Notes: generated by a model not told the origin, from the letters alone. A DNA stretch of 64,000 nt from Actinomycetes bacterium (GCA_023404955.1 JAEXZY010000118.1:5806-69805), one strand, 5' to 3'; counted from the stretch's first letter, positions 8,541 through 16,797 are shown. Numbers and translations are program-made.

Positions 8541-9067
8541 CGATCGCTTCCTCCAAGACAGGTGTCCACCACAGCACATCGATGTGGATGCTTGACCTCC
8601 ATCCAACAGCGCCTGTGGTGCAACAGCTATGCGCCAAAGAATCCAGTGCGAGTCAAGGCGGCGGTGCACATGAACACACTGAGGCCCTAGGGGCGGTGCA
8701 CAGCGTGTCACCGCGTGTCAGCCTGATTGGCGTGCTTCCCGATGCAGCCCACGTAAGTGGTGTTCCGGCCGGACGCCGGCATCTTCCACGACAGGACCGC
8801 GGCCGCGCCGCCGGATCCGACACCTCGCGCTCAGGAGTACTCCCGCTTCGACGACCAATGTTGGGGCGCAGTGTTACTCGCTCGGTCACGAAATGCCGAC
8901 TCCGGACGGTGGCTCTCCGTGCCACACATGATGTCGGGGGCAACGTTGACGCGCACGCATCTGCATGTGGGGCCGCGAGGAGCCGCGACCGCTGTTACCT
9001 GTGTGAAAGATGGTGCGGCGTGTCTTCCCCGCCACCGGCTGCTTCGTGCGGCATGCTCACACCCAAG

Positions 9068-9081
9068 CGCGGATATCCGCG
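9068..9081. repeat. Palindrome CGCGGATATCCGCG, copy 1
   Basis: A perfect 14-base palindrome. The same word recurs at 9126, 58 bases on, and both copies are followed within 20 bases by GGCTCAAC. It is a candidate iteron or operator for the downstream rep gene. Confidence 0.6.
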
Positions 9082-9125
9082 GTGCCGGCTCAACGTTCGA
9101 TGTCTGTGGGCGGCGTACGTCCAAC

Positions 9126-9139
9126 CGCGGATATCCGCG
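9126..9139. repeat. Palindrome CGCGGATATCCGCG, copy 2
   Basis: This is identical to the copy at 9068 and about 5.5 helical turns away, so both would not face the same side of the helix. The matching GGCTCAAC follows. See copy 1. Confidence 0.6.
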
Positions 9140-9244
9140 CCGGAAACGGCTCAACCCAGGAGAGGAGACCCAACCAACAGCAACCCAGGCTGACCGCTGA
9201 AATCGTCAGCCACACAACTACATAACTTCTCGGAAAGCACCTAA

Positions 9245-9280
9245 ACGACGAAACCCCCGGCCCGAAGGACCGAGGGTCGT
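9245..9280 (+). terminator. Hairpin upstream of rep
   Basis: The arms ACGAC and GTCGT enclose a GC-rich inner stem (CCCCGG paired imperfectly with CCGAGG) around a GAA loop. There is no T-run. It could be a terminator-like barrier or part of the rep leader. Confidence 0.35.
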
Positions 9281-9307
9281 CAAGTTCGAGTTGCCGCTCG
9301 AACCCAG

Positions 9308-10603
9308 TTGCTTTCACGCCAGTCCCCCTTGCTGAAGGGAATCGTCTTGAAAGACGCATTCCACGGTAGCGCACGCATTCCAGACGGTCCATATGCCGCG
9401 CACCGTGACCTCGCCGATGTCACCACTCGTCCCTATCACGGTTCCGGCCCGTCGCTGCGCCGCCGGGGCACGGCCCACACCGCGCCGGTATGGATCCGTC
9501 GCGCCAGCGGACACTGCTTCGATCGCCTTCCCCGTATTGCCCTCGACGTCAACGTGCAATGGGGCGCCATCCCATGCTGGAGCGGTCGAGCGCGACGCTG
9601 GGCACACGAAACCGTTCCTGCGGCCTACCGCCTGCGCTACAACACCCACGTACGTCCGGTCATGCCCAACAATCCAGTAAGCCTCAAATCTGTTGTTGCG
9701 GTGGCCGAAGCGCGGGCATCGTTCGCCGACCACCGGACCGGACGCAACTGCCGGCCCACCAATGAACGCATCGCTCAACTCACCGGGCTATCGGTACGCA
9801 CCGTACAGCGCGCCTCCACAGCCCTGCGGCTCCTTGGAGTCGCCACCGAAGTGATGCGGGGCAGGCAACGCACCCGCGCCGAGCGCTACGCCAGCTGGCG
9901 CGTCGGCGACCGCGGTCGCGGCTGGGCATCGGTGTGGGCGTTGCACGACAGCAGATTTCACCGACTGTCACCCCATCCCGAAGGGTCTCTTTTAAAGAAC
10001 CCACCTTCTGTTAAGAATTCACTCACTACCAGCACCCGGCCAAAGGCCGGTCGCAGCGCCGCTACGCGTCGCGCAGCACCTAATCCGCAAGCGCTAACCC
10101 TGGCGAACCGATGGATCTGTGACCGGCACAGCCCGCCGTGGGCCCGGCGCTACCGCACCGGCGCCCCCTGGGCCCGACTACTCACGACCGTCGCCGAGCA
10201 CGGCTGGACGCCGCGGGACCTCAACCAGGCCATCACCGACTGGATCGGAACCGGACATTGGATTCCCGACGCCCCGCACAAGCCAATCGGCCTGCTGGGC
10301 GCCATCCTTGCAGCTCATGGAAACCCGGCCGAACGACCCTCAGCCCTCGAGGAAGCCCGCGAAGCTGCCGAGTTCACCTTGACGCGCAAGCGCATTGCGG
10401 CCCAGTTCGCCGAACGAGACGCAGCCCTGCGGGCACGCCAAGCGGCCCGAGCGGCGCTAAGCGGATCGGGCCGCCGAGCAGCGCTCGATATCGCCCGACA
10501 AGCCGCGCAACGAGCTCTACAGCGTCGCGCTGAAGCCGACCGCCTCGCGCACGAGGAACGCCGCACCCGGGTCGACGAGATCCGTGGCATCCCAGCGAAC
10601 TGA
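9308..10603 (+). CDS. Plasmid replication-initiator-like HTH protein
   Basis: A 431-residue frame whose centre (about 119-215) has a winged-helix type HTH: NCRPTNERIAQLTGLSVRTV, then LGVATEVMRGRQRT and WASVWALHDS. This is the organisation of mycobacterial plasmid Rep proteins. A C-terminal helical domain contains GTGHWIPDAPHKPIGLL and ends in an Arg/Ala-rich coiled coil (about 350-425). The start is uncertain: the region from about residue 50 looks coding, and the ATG at 9662 (MPNNPVSL) is a conservative alternative. It is followed by the WhiB fusion gene and adjoins the partition loci, as expected for a replicon core. Confidence 0.7.
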   Translation: MLSRQSPLLKGIVLKDAFHGSARIPDGPYAAHRDLADVTTRPYHGSGPSLRRRGTAHTAPVWIRRASGHCFDRLPRIALDVNVQWGAIPCWSGRARRWAHETVPAAYRLRYNTHVRPVMPNNPVSLKSVVAVAEARASFADHRTGRNCRPTNERIAQLTGLSVRTVQRASTALRLLGVATEVMRGRQRTRAERYASWRVGDRGRGWASVWALHDSRFHRLSPHPEGSLLKNPPSVKNSLTTSTRPKAGRSAATRRAAPNPQALTLANRWICDRHSPPWARRYRTGAPWARLLTTVAEHGWTPRDLNQAITDWIGTGHWIPDAPHKPIGLLGAILAAHGNPAERPSALEEAREAAEFTLTRKRIAAQFAERDAALRARQAARAALSGSGRRAALDIARQAAQRALQRRAEADRLAHEERRTRVDEIRGIPAN

Positions 10604-10604
10604 C

Positions 10605-11330
10605 ATGACGTCGCCGCCGTCGAGACGCAACACCTCGATCACCGAGCCACCCCCCTGTCACCTCGACCCGGATCAATGGTTCTGCCGCTCTCGCCGAATG
10701 CAGGCTCTCGCAACGTGTTTAGCGTGCCCGTTGCGCCGCAGCTGCGCACAACTGGCCCTGGAGTGCCGACCGTCCTGGGGCATGTGGGCCGGCATCTGGA
10801 TCGACGGCCGCTTCGCCGCCGCCGCGGCCCTGCTCGACGAGGTAGCTGCGGATGATCCTCCGGTGGCACCGGAGCATGACCCCCCTCCCCCGCCTAGGGA
10901 ACCGCGTCGTTCCGCGGTATTCCCCGCCGGCGTGCAGAGCGGCGCTGCCTTCCGTATGCGGCCACGCACCTTGGTGTTCGCCCGCTCCGAGGGGTATTGC
11001 GAAATCATGGCCACCGGCTGCCACCTCACGGCCGACGCGGTCATCTCCCGGGTTCCCCGCCGCGGCGATGGCGATGCCTCGACACTGTTCGCTGTATGTC
11101 AGGAATGCGCAATAACTTTGCAGCGCATGGATTCTCAAATGATCTACCACCTCGGGTACCGCCTGGACTCAGTGTCCGACGCTGCCGCCACACCGATGCT
11201 GTGGCGGCAGAAGCATCGTCTCCTTCTTGATGCCCGCGGTGGTCTGCGCGATCCCAGCGTTTTCGCCTCATCAGAGCGCCCGGAAGCGCACGAGATCAAC
11301 GACGCCGCGTTTTGGATCGCGTCGACTTGA
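10605..11330 (+). CDS. WhiB domain fused to a degenerate HNH-like zinc domain
   Basis: In numbering from the upstream GTG at 10584, the N-terminal WhiB domain has Cys25, Cys45, Cys48 and Cys54 (C-x2-C-x5-C) and a GMWAG turn at about 66-70. After a Pro-rich linker, residues 130-180 resemble an HNH zinc fold (VFARSEGYCEIMATGCHL, then FAVCQEC), with four Cys at 139, 145, 172 and 175 but no His at the usual catalytic place. The ATG at 10605 follows the rep stop by one base; the GTG at 10584 would overlap rep by 20 bases. It is co-transcribed with rep and may regulate it. Confidence 0.8.
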   Translation: MTSPPSRRNTSITEPPPCHLDPDQWFCRSRRMQALATCLACPLRRSCAQLALECRPSWGMWAGIWIDGRFAAAAALLDEVAADDPPVAPEHDPPPPPREPRRSAVFPAGVQSGAAFRMRPRTLVFARSEGYCEIMATGCHLTADAVISRVPRRGDGDASTLFAVCQECAITLQRMDSQMIYHLGYRLDSVSDAAATPMLWRQKHRLLLDARGGLRDPSVFASSERPEAHEINDAAFWIAST

Positions 11331-11396
11331 TCTCATGTCGCGATTGGTCGGAAGCGCACGCGCGCGGGCTGAGGAACCCGGTACCCCGGCGTCCGG

Positions 11397-11410
11397 TTTA
11401 CCGCGGTAAA
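11397..11410. promoter_or_regulatory. Palindrome TTTACCGCGGTAAA, copy 1 (parS-like or operator)
   Basis: A perfect 14-base palindrome lies just outside the 3' end of the ParA1 partner gene. Two further copies lie at 14122-14135 and 14248-14261 upstream of ParA2. The spread across both par loci suggests a centromere or shared operator. Confidence 0.6.
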
Positions 11411-11419
11411 GCCAACTCG

Positions 11420-12124
11420 TCAGTTGTCGGCGCAGAGCAGGTGAAACTCATACCGCAGCGCCTGTTCGACCAGTGCGCTGCGCGTCCCGGCCTCCCAAGT
11501 GGCGACAAGATCATCGAGCCGCCGCGCGTTCGCCGGCGTCACACCCGAGAGCACCACGGTTCGCGGCGCGGTCACGTGGCGACGACGACGCGGCACCGCA
11601 TTCGACGACGGCCGCTCAAACAGCTGCCCCTCCCCCACCGACGCCGGCTGCTGGTTCGTCCACGTTGTAGCCAACCGAGCCGCATGCGCTTCGATGGCAT
11701 CCAGGACGATCGCGCCCATCGTGCGCGCCAAACCACGCCGCGTCTTCTTCTCCGCGATCTGAACCCGGTACAGCTCGTCATACACTTCTGAGGAGAGCAG
11801 CACCTCCGGTGGACGTACACGTTTCGCCGGGCCCGCTGCTGTCACAGTGACAGAATTCAGTCGACGCCCAGGACGTCGAGCGTCGCCGCTAGAAGCCGGC
11901 GGCGACGGCGACCTGCCTGGCTCCGGAACCCTAGAAGCTTGCGCCGGCTTGACATGCGACGACGTCTCCTCCGGCACGGCAGCCGCCTCCGGGGGCGCAG
12001 GGCGGGACACCTCGACGGGACGGGCGGGCGGTCTCGCTGGTGCCGCGGGCCACATCTCGTCCAGATCGTCATCGAGCGCGGAGGGATCGAAAACCGGTTT
12101 TGCCTTTGGTCTCGAGGAGCTCAT
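11420..12124 (-). CDS. ParA1 partner with two RHH-like segments
   Basis: A 234-residue protein. Residues 1-100 are Pro/Ala-rich and look disordered. Two segments each resemble a ribbon-helix-helix unit: about 104-150 (PPEVLLSSEVYDELYRVQ plus a helix) and about 187-228 (RTVVLSGVTPANARRLDDL, then RSALVEQALRYEF). Its start overlaps the ParA1 stop by four bases (ATGA), the position of a centromere-binding partner in type Ib partition operons. It would bind par DNA and stimulate the ATPase. The tandem RHH reading is my inference and needs a structure prediction. Confidence 0.65.
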   Translation of the reverse strand: MSSSRPKAKPVFDPSALDDDLDEMWPAAPARPPARPVEVSRPAPPEAAAVPEETSSHVKPAQASRVPEPGRSPSPPASSGDARRPGRRLNSVTVTAAGPAKRVRPPEVLLSSEVYDELYRVQIAEKKTRRGLARTMGAIVLDAIEAHAARLATTWTNQQPASVGEGQLFERPSSNAVPRRRRHVTAPRTVVLSGVTPANARRLDDLVATWEAGTRSALVEQALRYEFHLLCADN

Positions 12125-13041
12125 CCGACCCGCTCCTGCACCGGCGCCTCGAAACGTCTCAACCTGCCGATGATCTGGCGCACCAGCTCCTGATAGTCAG
12201 CCGCCAGCCCGCTGGGGTCGCTCGACCACATCGCCCGCGTCGGACTCTCTTTGCCCCGCAACTTCGCGATGCGGCTGCGTCGCTCATCGTGAGCAAGCGC
12301 CACCAACTCCCCCGCCGTCTTGTGCAAAGTCCGCATATCCACCGCGGCAGCAGGAGCCGACCGGATCGTGATGTCGAAAGGCGTCGTGCCGCTGCCCGCA
12401 AGCATCTCGTTGACCTGCGCGAAAACGTCCTCGTTGCGTTTCGTCGCGCGGGGATTGACGTCGAAAAGCAGCACGCCCAACAGTTGAATCGACGAGCCCC
12501 TCTTACGGGCATGCCAGAACCGCTTCGCCAATCGCGCTACCCCACCCAGGCTCGCCTGGTCATCGCGGGTCGGAATCAGTAGATAATTCGCGACCGACAG
12601 ATAGGTGTCCAAAAGCGGGACGTCACCGGGGCCTGAATCTATGACCACCAAGTCGTAACCCTCGGAGTCGCTCAACAGACTCAGCTGCGCCTCCAGGTTG
12701 GCCGCCATGTTGATGCCATTCTCGGCCATCACCTGGGCGGTGGCACCGGCCACCGCGAGATGCGGGCCGCCGGCGATGACGTCGAGATTGGGCCGGACGT
12801 CGCGCACTGGCGTCAGTGGGGCCCCGAACTGCAGGGTCTGCGCTAAAGACTGACCGCCGTCTCCATCGACGCCCAAGTCCTCGACGGTGACATTGGCCTG
12901 CGGGTCGCCGTCGACGACGAGGACCCGGCGTCCACGCTTGCCGGCGGCCGCGATCATCTCAGCAATGGCCGCCACGGTGGTTGACTTTCCGACACCACCC
13001 TTCTGATTGGCCACCAGGACCACGCGCGCCTGACCGTTCAT
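12121..13041 (-). CDS. parA: ParA-family partition ATPase (ParA1)
   Basis: A 306-residue deviant Walker ATPase. QKGGVGKSTT at residues 13-22 is the P-loop with the signature Lys, VLVVDGDPQANVT is the A' motif, and DLVVIDSGPGDVPL is Walker B. ParA proteins move plasmid copies on nucleoid DNA with a centromere-binding partner, here the downstream overlapping gene. Two in-frame ATGs (13047 and 13041) lie inside a perfect inverted repeat, so expression is probably autoregulated. There is no N-terminal HTH, which fits a type Ib-like ParA whose partner acts as the repressor. Confidence 0.9.
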   Translation of the reverse strand: MNGQARVVLVANQKGGVGKSTTVAAIAEMIAAAGKRGRRVLVVDGDPQANVTVEDLGVDGDGGQSLAQTLQFGAPLTPVRDVRPNLDVIAGGPHLAVAGATAQVMAENGINMAANLEAQLSLLSDSEGYDLVVIDSGPGDVPLLDTYLSVANYLLIPTRDDQASLGGVARLAKRFWHARKRGSSIQLLGVLLFDVNPRATKRNEDVFAQVNEMLAGSGTTPFDITIRSAPAAAVDMRTLHKTAGELVALAHDERRSRIAKLRGKESPTRAMWSSDPSGLAADYQELVRQIIGRLRRFEAPVQERVG

Positions 13042-13069
13042 CGTCATACCGGTGACGGTATGACGATGA
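13038..13069. promoter_or_regulatory. Perfect inverted repeat over the parA1 start
   Basis: The arms are 14 bases each (TCATCGTCATACCG and its exact complement) around a GTGA loop. The left arm contains both candidate parA1 start codons. It could be an operator for the RHH partner, or an RNA hairpin hiding the start. Confidence 0.6.
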
Positions 13070-14118
13070 GCCCCCACAGTCGGCCCGCCACACCCCCGCG
13101 ATACCGAACTGTGATCAGAGTGTCTGCTGGGACGAGTGGGATTGCGGTGAACCGGACGTCTGCGCAGCGGTGCAGACGGCCCGGCAACCACCATTACCTC
13201 CGGGCGTAACAACGGAGGTGTGCTCGCCGCGCCACACCGACGTGAGACGTTGCGTGAACCCGTGCGTTCGACGAGTTAAAGAACGGACTGTCTACCGGAT
13301 CGGTAGTCGATCAAACACTAGTCCGGGAGAACGATCGAATGTGCTTGTGAACCCACGTCCTTGCATCCATCCCGCCTTACGAACGTGCGCCCGTACGTTT
13401 TTAACACGGCACTCGACCGTGTCACTTGCCGTCACTTAGCCGCCTTCTTAGTCGTCAAATTGCCGGTTCGACACCCGCCAATAATCCGGCAACTTAGCCG
13501 TCGTAGCCTCGTCGCAAGCCCGGGACAACACCGGGTGACTATCCGGCCTGTCATCCGGCGTAAGCCCGGATAATGCAGGTGAACCCAATTTGCGGGTGAG
13601 TACCCCGCGGTGTGGATGCACTTCATCGCATCGTCTACGCCGAATAAATACAGAATTGCCTCACTCTCCGACGGCGCACAACTCGCTCTCATCGGAATGG
13701 CCCCACCGGGCGCTGCCGGTCCGGGTCGGATCCTCTTTGCGACAGCGAGCGAAGTGCCGACTGTGCTTCCTTGCTCGAGACCACCAGCGCGTTATCTCGC
13801 CGGTCCGGCATTCCATAAGGTCTAACGAAAGCTAGTGACGCGTGCTCGCATAGCGAACACACAATGCGTGCGGCGGGGGAGTAGCGCTCCCGCCCAGTTC
13901 ACCCTGCGACGCTTCGCCCGTACTTGGAACAGCAAAAACACTGCGGAGAGCCTCAACCGGTTCGGTGCCGAGTGCACACGAACCCGGCTGCATCCTTGTT
14001 GACATCATCTCCTCAGGGACGGGCCGCAGCCGCTGGCCGGTGCCATGCGAACGCGCTCGCGCGAGAGCGGCCCCGTCACCGCGAGCGCACAGATACCAAC
14101 CGCCAAAACGTCAGGTGA

Positions 14119-14138
14119 CGATTTACCGCGGTAAATCG
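14119..14138. promoter_or_regulatory. 20-base palindrome around TTTACCGCGGTAAA, copy 2
   Basis: CGATTTACCGCGGTAAATCG is a perfect 20-base palindrome, about 310 bases upstream of the parA2 ATG. It shares its 14-base core with the sites at 11397 and 14248. Confidence 0.65.
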
Positions 14139-14243
14139 ACGGTAAGTCTCAGCCCTAGCTGATCGGAATCGGCGGAGCTAGGCCCGATTAGGGCGTATGC
14201 CGCGAACGGCGGCGCGGACCGCATCGGCGGGGGATACGTGCTC

Positions 14244-14265
14244 TCGCTTTACCGCGGTAAAGCGA
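14244..14265. promoter_or_regulatory. 22-base palindrome around TTTACCGCGGTAAA, copy 3
   Basis: A perfect 22-base palindrome with the same 14-base core at 14248-14261, about 185 bases upstream of parA2. The distance between core starts of copies 2 and 3 is 126 bases, or 12 helical turns, so both face the same side. Confidence 0.65.
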
Positions 14266-14449
14266 ACTCTCGAGATGCTGCCGCCAGCTCCCCAGTAGCG
14301 GTACGCGCTCCGACGATGGGGCTGCCCAACGTGAGCAGGGGTAGACGAGGCGTGTCGCGAGCGTAGAACTGCCCGGCGTGGCCGTAAGGTAAACCGCGTC
14401 TGATCCGAAGTACTCCGCTGTGCGGGGGAAGCATACGGAAGGGCCATTC

Positions 14450-15163
14450 ATGGCTATCCATGTCCTGCTCAATCAAAAGGGCGGCGTCGGCAAGAGCACC
14501 CTGTCGGTCAACCTGGCCGCCGTGACCGCCGATGTCCTCAACCGCGGCGACGACCCTAACGCGAGTTCACCCGTTCTTGCGCTGTCGGTTGACCCCCAGG
14601 GCTCCGCGGTCTGGTGGGCATCGAGAATGAACGACCTGCCGTTCCACATTGCCCAGGCCCACGACGACCTAGACAATCTCGCCAAGATCAAAGATCTGCC
14701 CGGCATCCAACACGTCTACGTCGACACCCCCGGATGGATCGACCTCGACGGAGACAGCCGCGGTGGCGACCCCCTGGGCCGCGGGCCCGCCGCCGACGTT
14801 CTGCGCGCCGTCCTGGACATGGCCGATCAAGTCATCGTGCCCATCGAGCCCGAACCGTTGAGCTTCGACCCAACCGCGCGCACCATCGGTAAAGTCGTCC
14901 AGCCCCGCGGATTGCGCTACATCGTCGTCATCAACAACTGGGACCCCCGCGACGGAACCTTCGATCTCAATCAGACCAGAGAGTTCGTCAAAGCCAACGG
15001 CTGGCCGCTGGCCAACACCGTCATTCGGCACTACAAACTTCACGTGCGCGCCAGCGCCGAAGGACAAGTCGTCACCGAATACCCCGCCAACCGGGTCGCG
15101 CTGCAAGCACGCGAAGACTTTTACAAATTCGCGCTAGAACTCAACGTCGGAGGAACCCGCTGA
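14450..15163 (+). CDS. parA: ParA-family partition ATPase (ParA2)
   Basis: A 237-residue ATPase with LLNQKGGVGKSTLSVNLAA near the N-terminus (P-loop residues 10-17), an A'-like segment (LALSVDPQGSAVWWA) and Walker B in HVYVDTPGWID. The Asp-Pro-Gly variant places it in a subgroup distinct from ParA1. GGAAGGG lies 8 bases upstream of the ATG. Its stop overlaps the ParB start by one base. With ParB it forms a second, complete partition locus on this replicon. Confidence 0.9.
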   Translation: MAIHVLLNQKGGVGKSTLSVNLAAVTADVLNRGDDPNASSPVLALSVDPQGSAVWWASRMNDLPFHIAQAHDDLDNLAKIKDLPGIQHVYVDTPGWIDLDGDSRGGDPLGRGPAADVLRAVLDMADQVIVPIEPEPLSFDPTARTIGKVVQPRGLRYIVVINNWDPRDGTFDLNQTREFVKANGWPLANTVIRHYKLHVRASAEGQVVTEYPANRVALQAREDFYKFALELNVGGTR

Positions 15164-16005
15164 TGGCCCGAGGACAACGTGTCAACCTCGCCGAGCTCCA
15201 CACCGTCGTCGGCGACAGATCTCCAGTCGAGAATGGCCAGCACCAACGGGAGGACGCCACCGCTCGCACCGCCGCGCTGACCGATCTCATCGCCAACCCC
15301 CGCAACCCGCGGGAGGAGCTCGGCGATCTCGCCGACCTCGCATCCATCGCAGATATCCAACTGCAGCCCGCCACCGTGGTGACCCGCGAGGCCTACCTCA
15401 ACCTCTATCCCGACGACGCTATTGCCACCCGCTACGTCGTCATCAACGGATGTCGCCGGCTTGCTGCAGCGCACAAATACGGGCGCAGCGACCTTGCCAT
15501 CGTCGTCAACGACACCATCGCCCGCGACCGCGTCACGCTGATTGCCGCGAGTATCGCCGAGAACGTCGACCGGCAGGACTTCGACGTCATCGAAGAGGCT
15601 CGCGCCGTCGAAGCGCTCGTCGCGGAATGCGGGTACGCCGACGTGGCGGCCGACCGACTGCGAAAGTCTGCCGGGTGGATCTCTCAGCGCCGCGCCCTGT
15701 TGCATCTCGCCCCCGAGCTTCAGACCGCCCTCCGCCGCGGTGAACTCGCGGTAAGGGAGGCACGTCAACTCGCCCGTGTTCCACTCGAAGAACAAGTGAC
15801 CCGCTGGCAGGCGGCCCTTGACCGGAACGCAGCGGGGGAGGGCAATGGCACCGACAAACGACCTCCCAGCCGATCCCGAGTGCTCTCCTCGGCCATCGCT
15901 GATTTCTCGGCCAAACCCGAATTGCTGGCCAATGCATTGCGCACCTACTTAGGCCCCGACGGCGTTCAACGTCTGCGTGACTTGCTGGCCGATTCTGGCC
16001 GGTAA
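15163..16005 (+). CDS. parB: ParB-family partition protein
   Basis: A 280-residue ParB. The N-terminal CTP-binding domain shows NPRNPR (45-50), NGCRRLAAA (95-103, the GERR-like box with Cys in place of Glu) and ENVDRQDF (133-140). A central HTH follows (about 155-175, YADVAADRLRKSAGWISQRR) and a C-terminal dimerisation part. ParB loads at parS sites and spreads as a CTP-dependent clamp; the palindromes upstream of parA2 are candidate sites. It is coupled to parA2 by a one-base overlap. Confidence 0.9.
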   Translation: MARGQRVNLAELHTVVGDRSPVENGQHQREDATARTAALTDLIANPRNPREELGDLADLASIADIQLQPATVVTREAYLNLYPDDAIATRYVVINGCRRLAAAHKYGRSDLAIVVNDTIARDRVTLIAASIAENVDRQDFDVIEEARAVEALVAECGYADVAADRLRKSAGWISQRRALLHLAPELQTALRRGELAVREARQLARVPLEEQVTRWQAALDRNAAGEGNGTDKRPPSRSRVLSSAIADFSAKPELLANALRTYLGPDGVQRLRDLLADSGR

Positions 16006-16008
16006 CGC

Positions 16009-16449
16009 CTACAGATCCGCGAGATCGCCAAGATGGCCAGGCGTATTGAACTGACTCAACGCGTCCAGATACCGCTCAGCGACGCGCCGATAATGCTCAG
16101 CCGTTTCGTTTCCCGCACTGCCTGCCTGAAGTAAATCCTGCTGAGCAGCGATCAGCAACCGGTTAGCCTCCTGCAGCGACACGATTTGCGCTTGAAGGTC
16201 TTGTACCTGACGGTCGGCGACGACGGGAGCCTTCGGCGAACCGGGGGTCGGCGGAAGCTCACTTGCGTAGACATACCAACGCAGCCGCTCCGGCCGCGGC
16301 ATCGCCCCACCGCGCAGGTGGCCCGCAGTGATCGCCTTGATCAGCGTTCGCGGGTCTTTCCCCAATTTTGAGGCAGCCTCCTGCAACGGAACCACATCTC
16401 CCTGCGGTTCCGTCTCCACTCCTGGTGGCGGCTGTTTGGACGGACTCAT
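16009..16449 (-). CDS. MerR/excisionase-like HTH protein with coiled coil
   Basis: A 146-residue protein. Residues about 18-65 form an excisionase-type HTH (VVPLQEAASKLGKDPRTLIK, then LRWYVYASELP), and about 80-135 a helical, probably coiled-coil region (VQDLQAQIVSLQEANRLL). It converges on parB with three bases between stops and is divergent from the small protein at 16624 across a set of ACGACAT half-sites. It may be an accessory plasmid regulator. No known family name is certain. Confidence 0.6.
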   Translation of the reverse strand: MSPSKQPPPGVETEPQGDVVPLQEAASKLGKDPRTLIKAITAGHLRGGAMPRPERLRWYVYASELPPTPGSPKAPVVADRQVQDLQAQIVSLQEANRLLIAAQQDLLQAGSAGNETAEHYRRVAERYLDALSQFNTPGHLGDLADL

Positions 16450-16495
16450 CCTGCTCTCAGCGCGTTGACGGCCTTAGGGGCATTATGCTCCTAGT

Positions 16496-16580
16496 TAACG
16501 ACATTGGGAACGACACGCTGCTATTAGTGCCGGCCACTTAGCACACGATAGCGACATGGATGTCGTAAACTAACGACATC
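16496..16580. promoter_or_regulatory. ACGACAT half-sites between divergent genes
   Basis: TAACGACAT occurs at 16496-16504 and 16571-16579, and its near complement ATGTCGTAA at 16560-16568. GATGTCGT and ACGACATC (16559-16580) form an inverted repeat with a 6-base spacer. It is a probable operator for one of the two flanking DNA-binding proteins. Confidence 0.55.
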
Positions 16581-16623
16581 GCACGGCGCTGGCCATGACG
16601 TGAGACAGACCGGGAAGGGTGCC

Positions 16624-16797
16624 ATGAGTGGTATGAGCGGAAGCGAAACCCGCCAGTTGACCAAGGGCGTCTTCGTGCGGTTCACCGATGCCCAGCTGGC
16701 GTTACTGCAAGACGCGGCGACCCATCGGGGAGTGAGTGTGCCGCAACTGCTCCGCGACAGATCGCTTAGCCCCGAAATCGAGCGCGCCGCCTCCTAG
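16624..16797 (+). CDS. Small plasmid protein, RHH-like
   Basis: A 57-residue protein (65 if an upstream GTG at 16600 is used). The core GVFVRFTDAQLALLQDAA, then RGVSVPQLLRDRSL, reads as strand-helix-helix, as in ribbon-helix-helix DNA-binding proteins. GGGAAGGG sits 5-12 bases upstream of the ATG at 16624, which decides the start. It is divergent from the HTH protein and follows the ACGACAT sites, so it may be their ligand. Confidence 0.6.
   Translation: MSGMSGSETRQLTKGVFVRFTDAQLALLQDAATHRGVSVPQLLRDRSLSPEIERAAS

Larger units (their letters stand above)
8541..9307. other. Non-coding region upstream of rep, origin candidate
   Basis: Overlapping frames on both strands lack coding character. 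The region contains two copies of a 14-base palindrome (listed separately), a hairpin at 9245-9280 and a locally A-rich stretch near 9220. Its position just before the replication gene makes it a candidate origin or rep control region. Confidence 0.4.
13070..14449. other. 1.4 kb non-coding region between the two parA genes
   Basis: No frame here has coding character. From about 13430 to 13570 there are repeated short words: ATCCGGC three times plus its inverse CCGGAT, CTTAGCCG twice, and a locally AT-richer patch around 13455-13495. Two copies of the TTTACCGCGGTAAA palindrome lie near the right end. The block is a candidate for the origin or the partition centromere. Confidence 0.5.

Noticed and set aside
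8541..9307. Overlapping frames of 96-220 codons before rep
   Set aside because: They overlap each other on both strands, have no start signals and contain the palindromes, which suggests a non-coding region.
13430..13580. CRISPR-like array
   Set aside because: The repeated words are 7-8 bases, irregularly spaced and partly inverted, so this is not a CRISPR.
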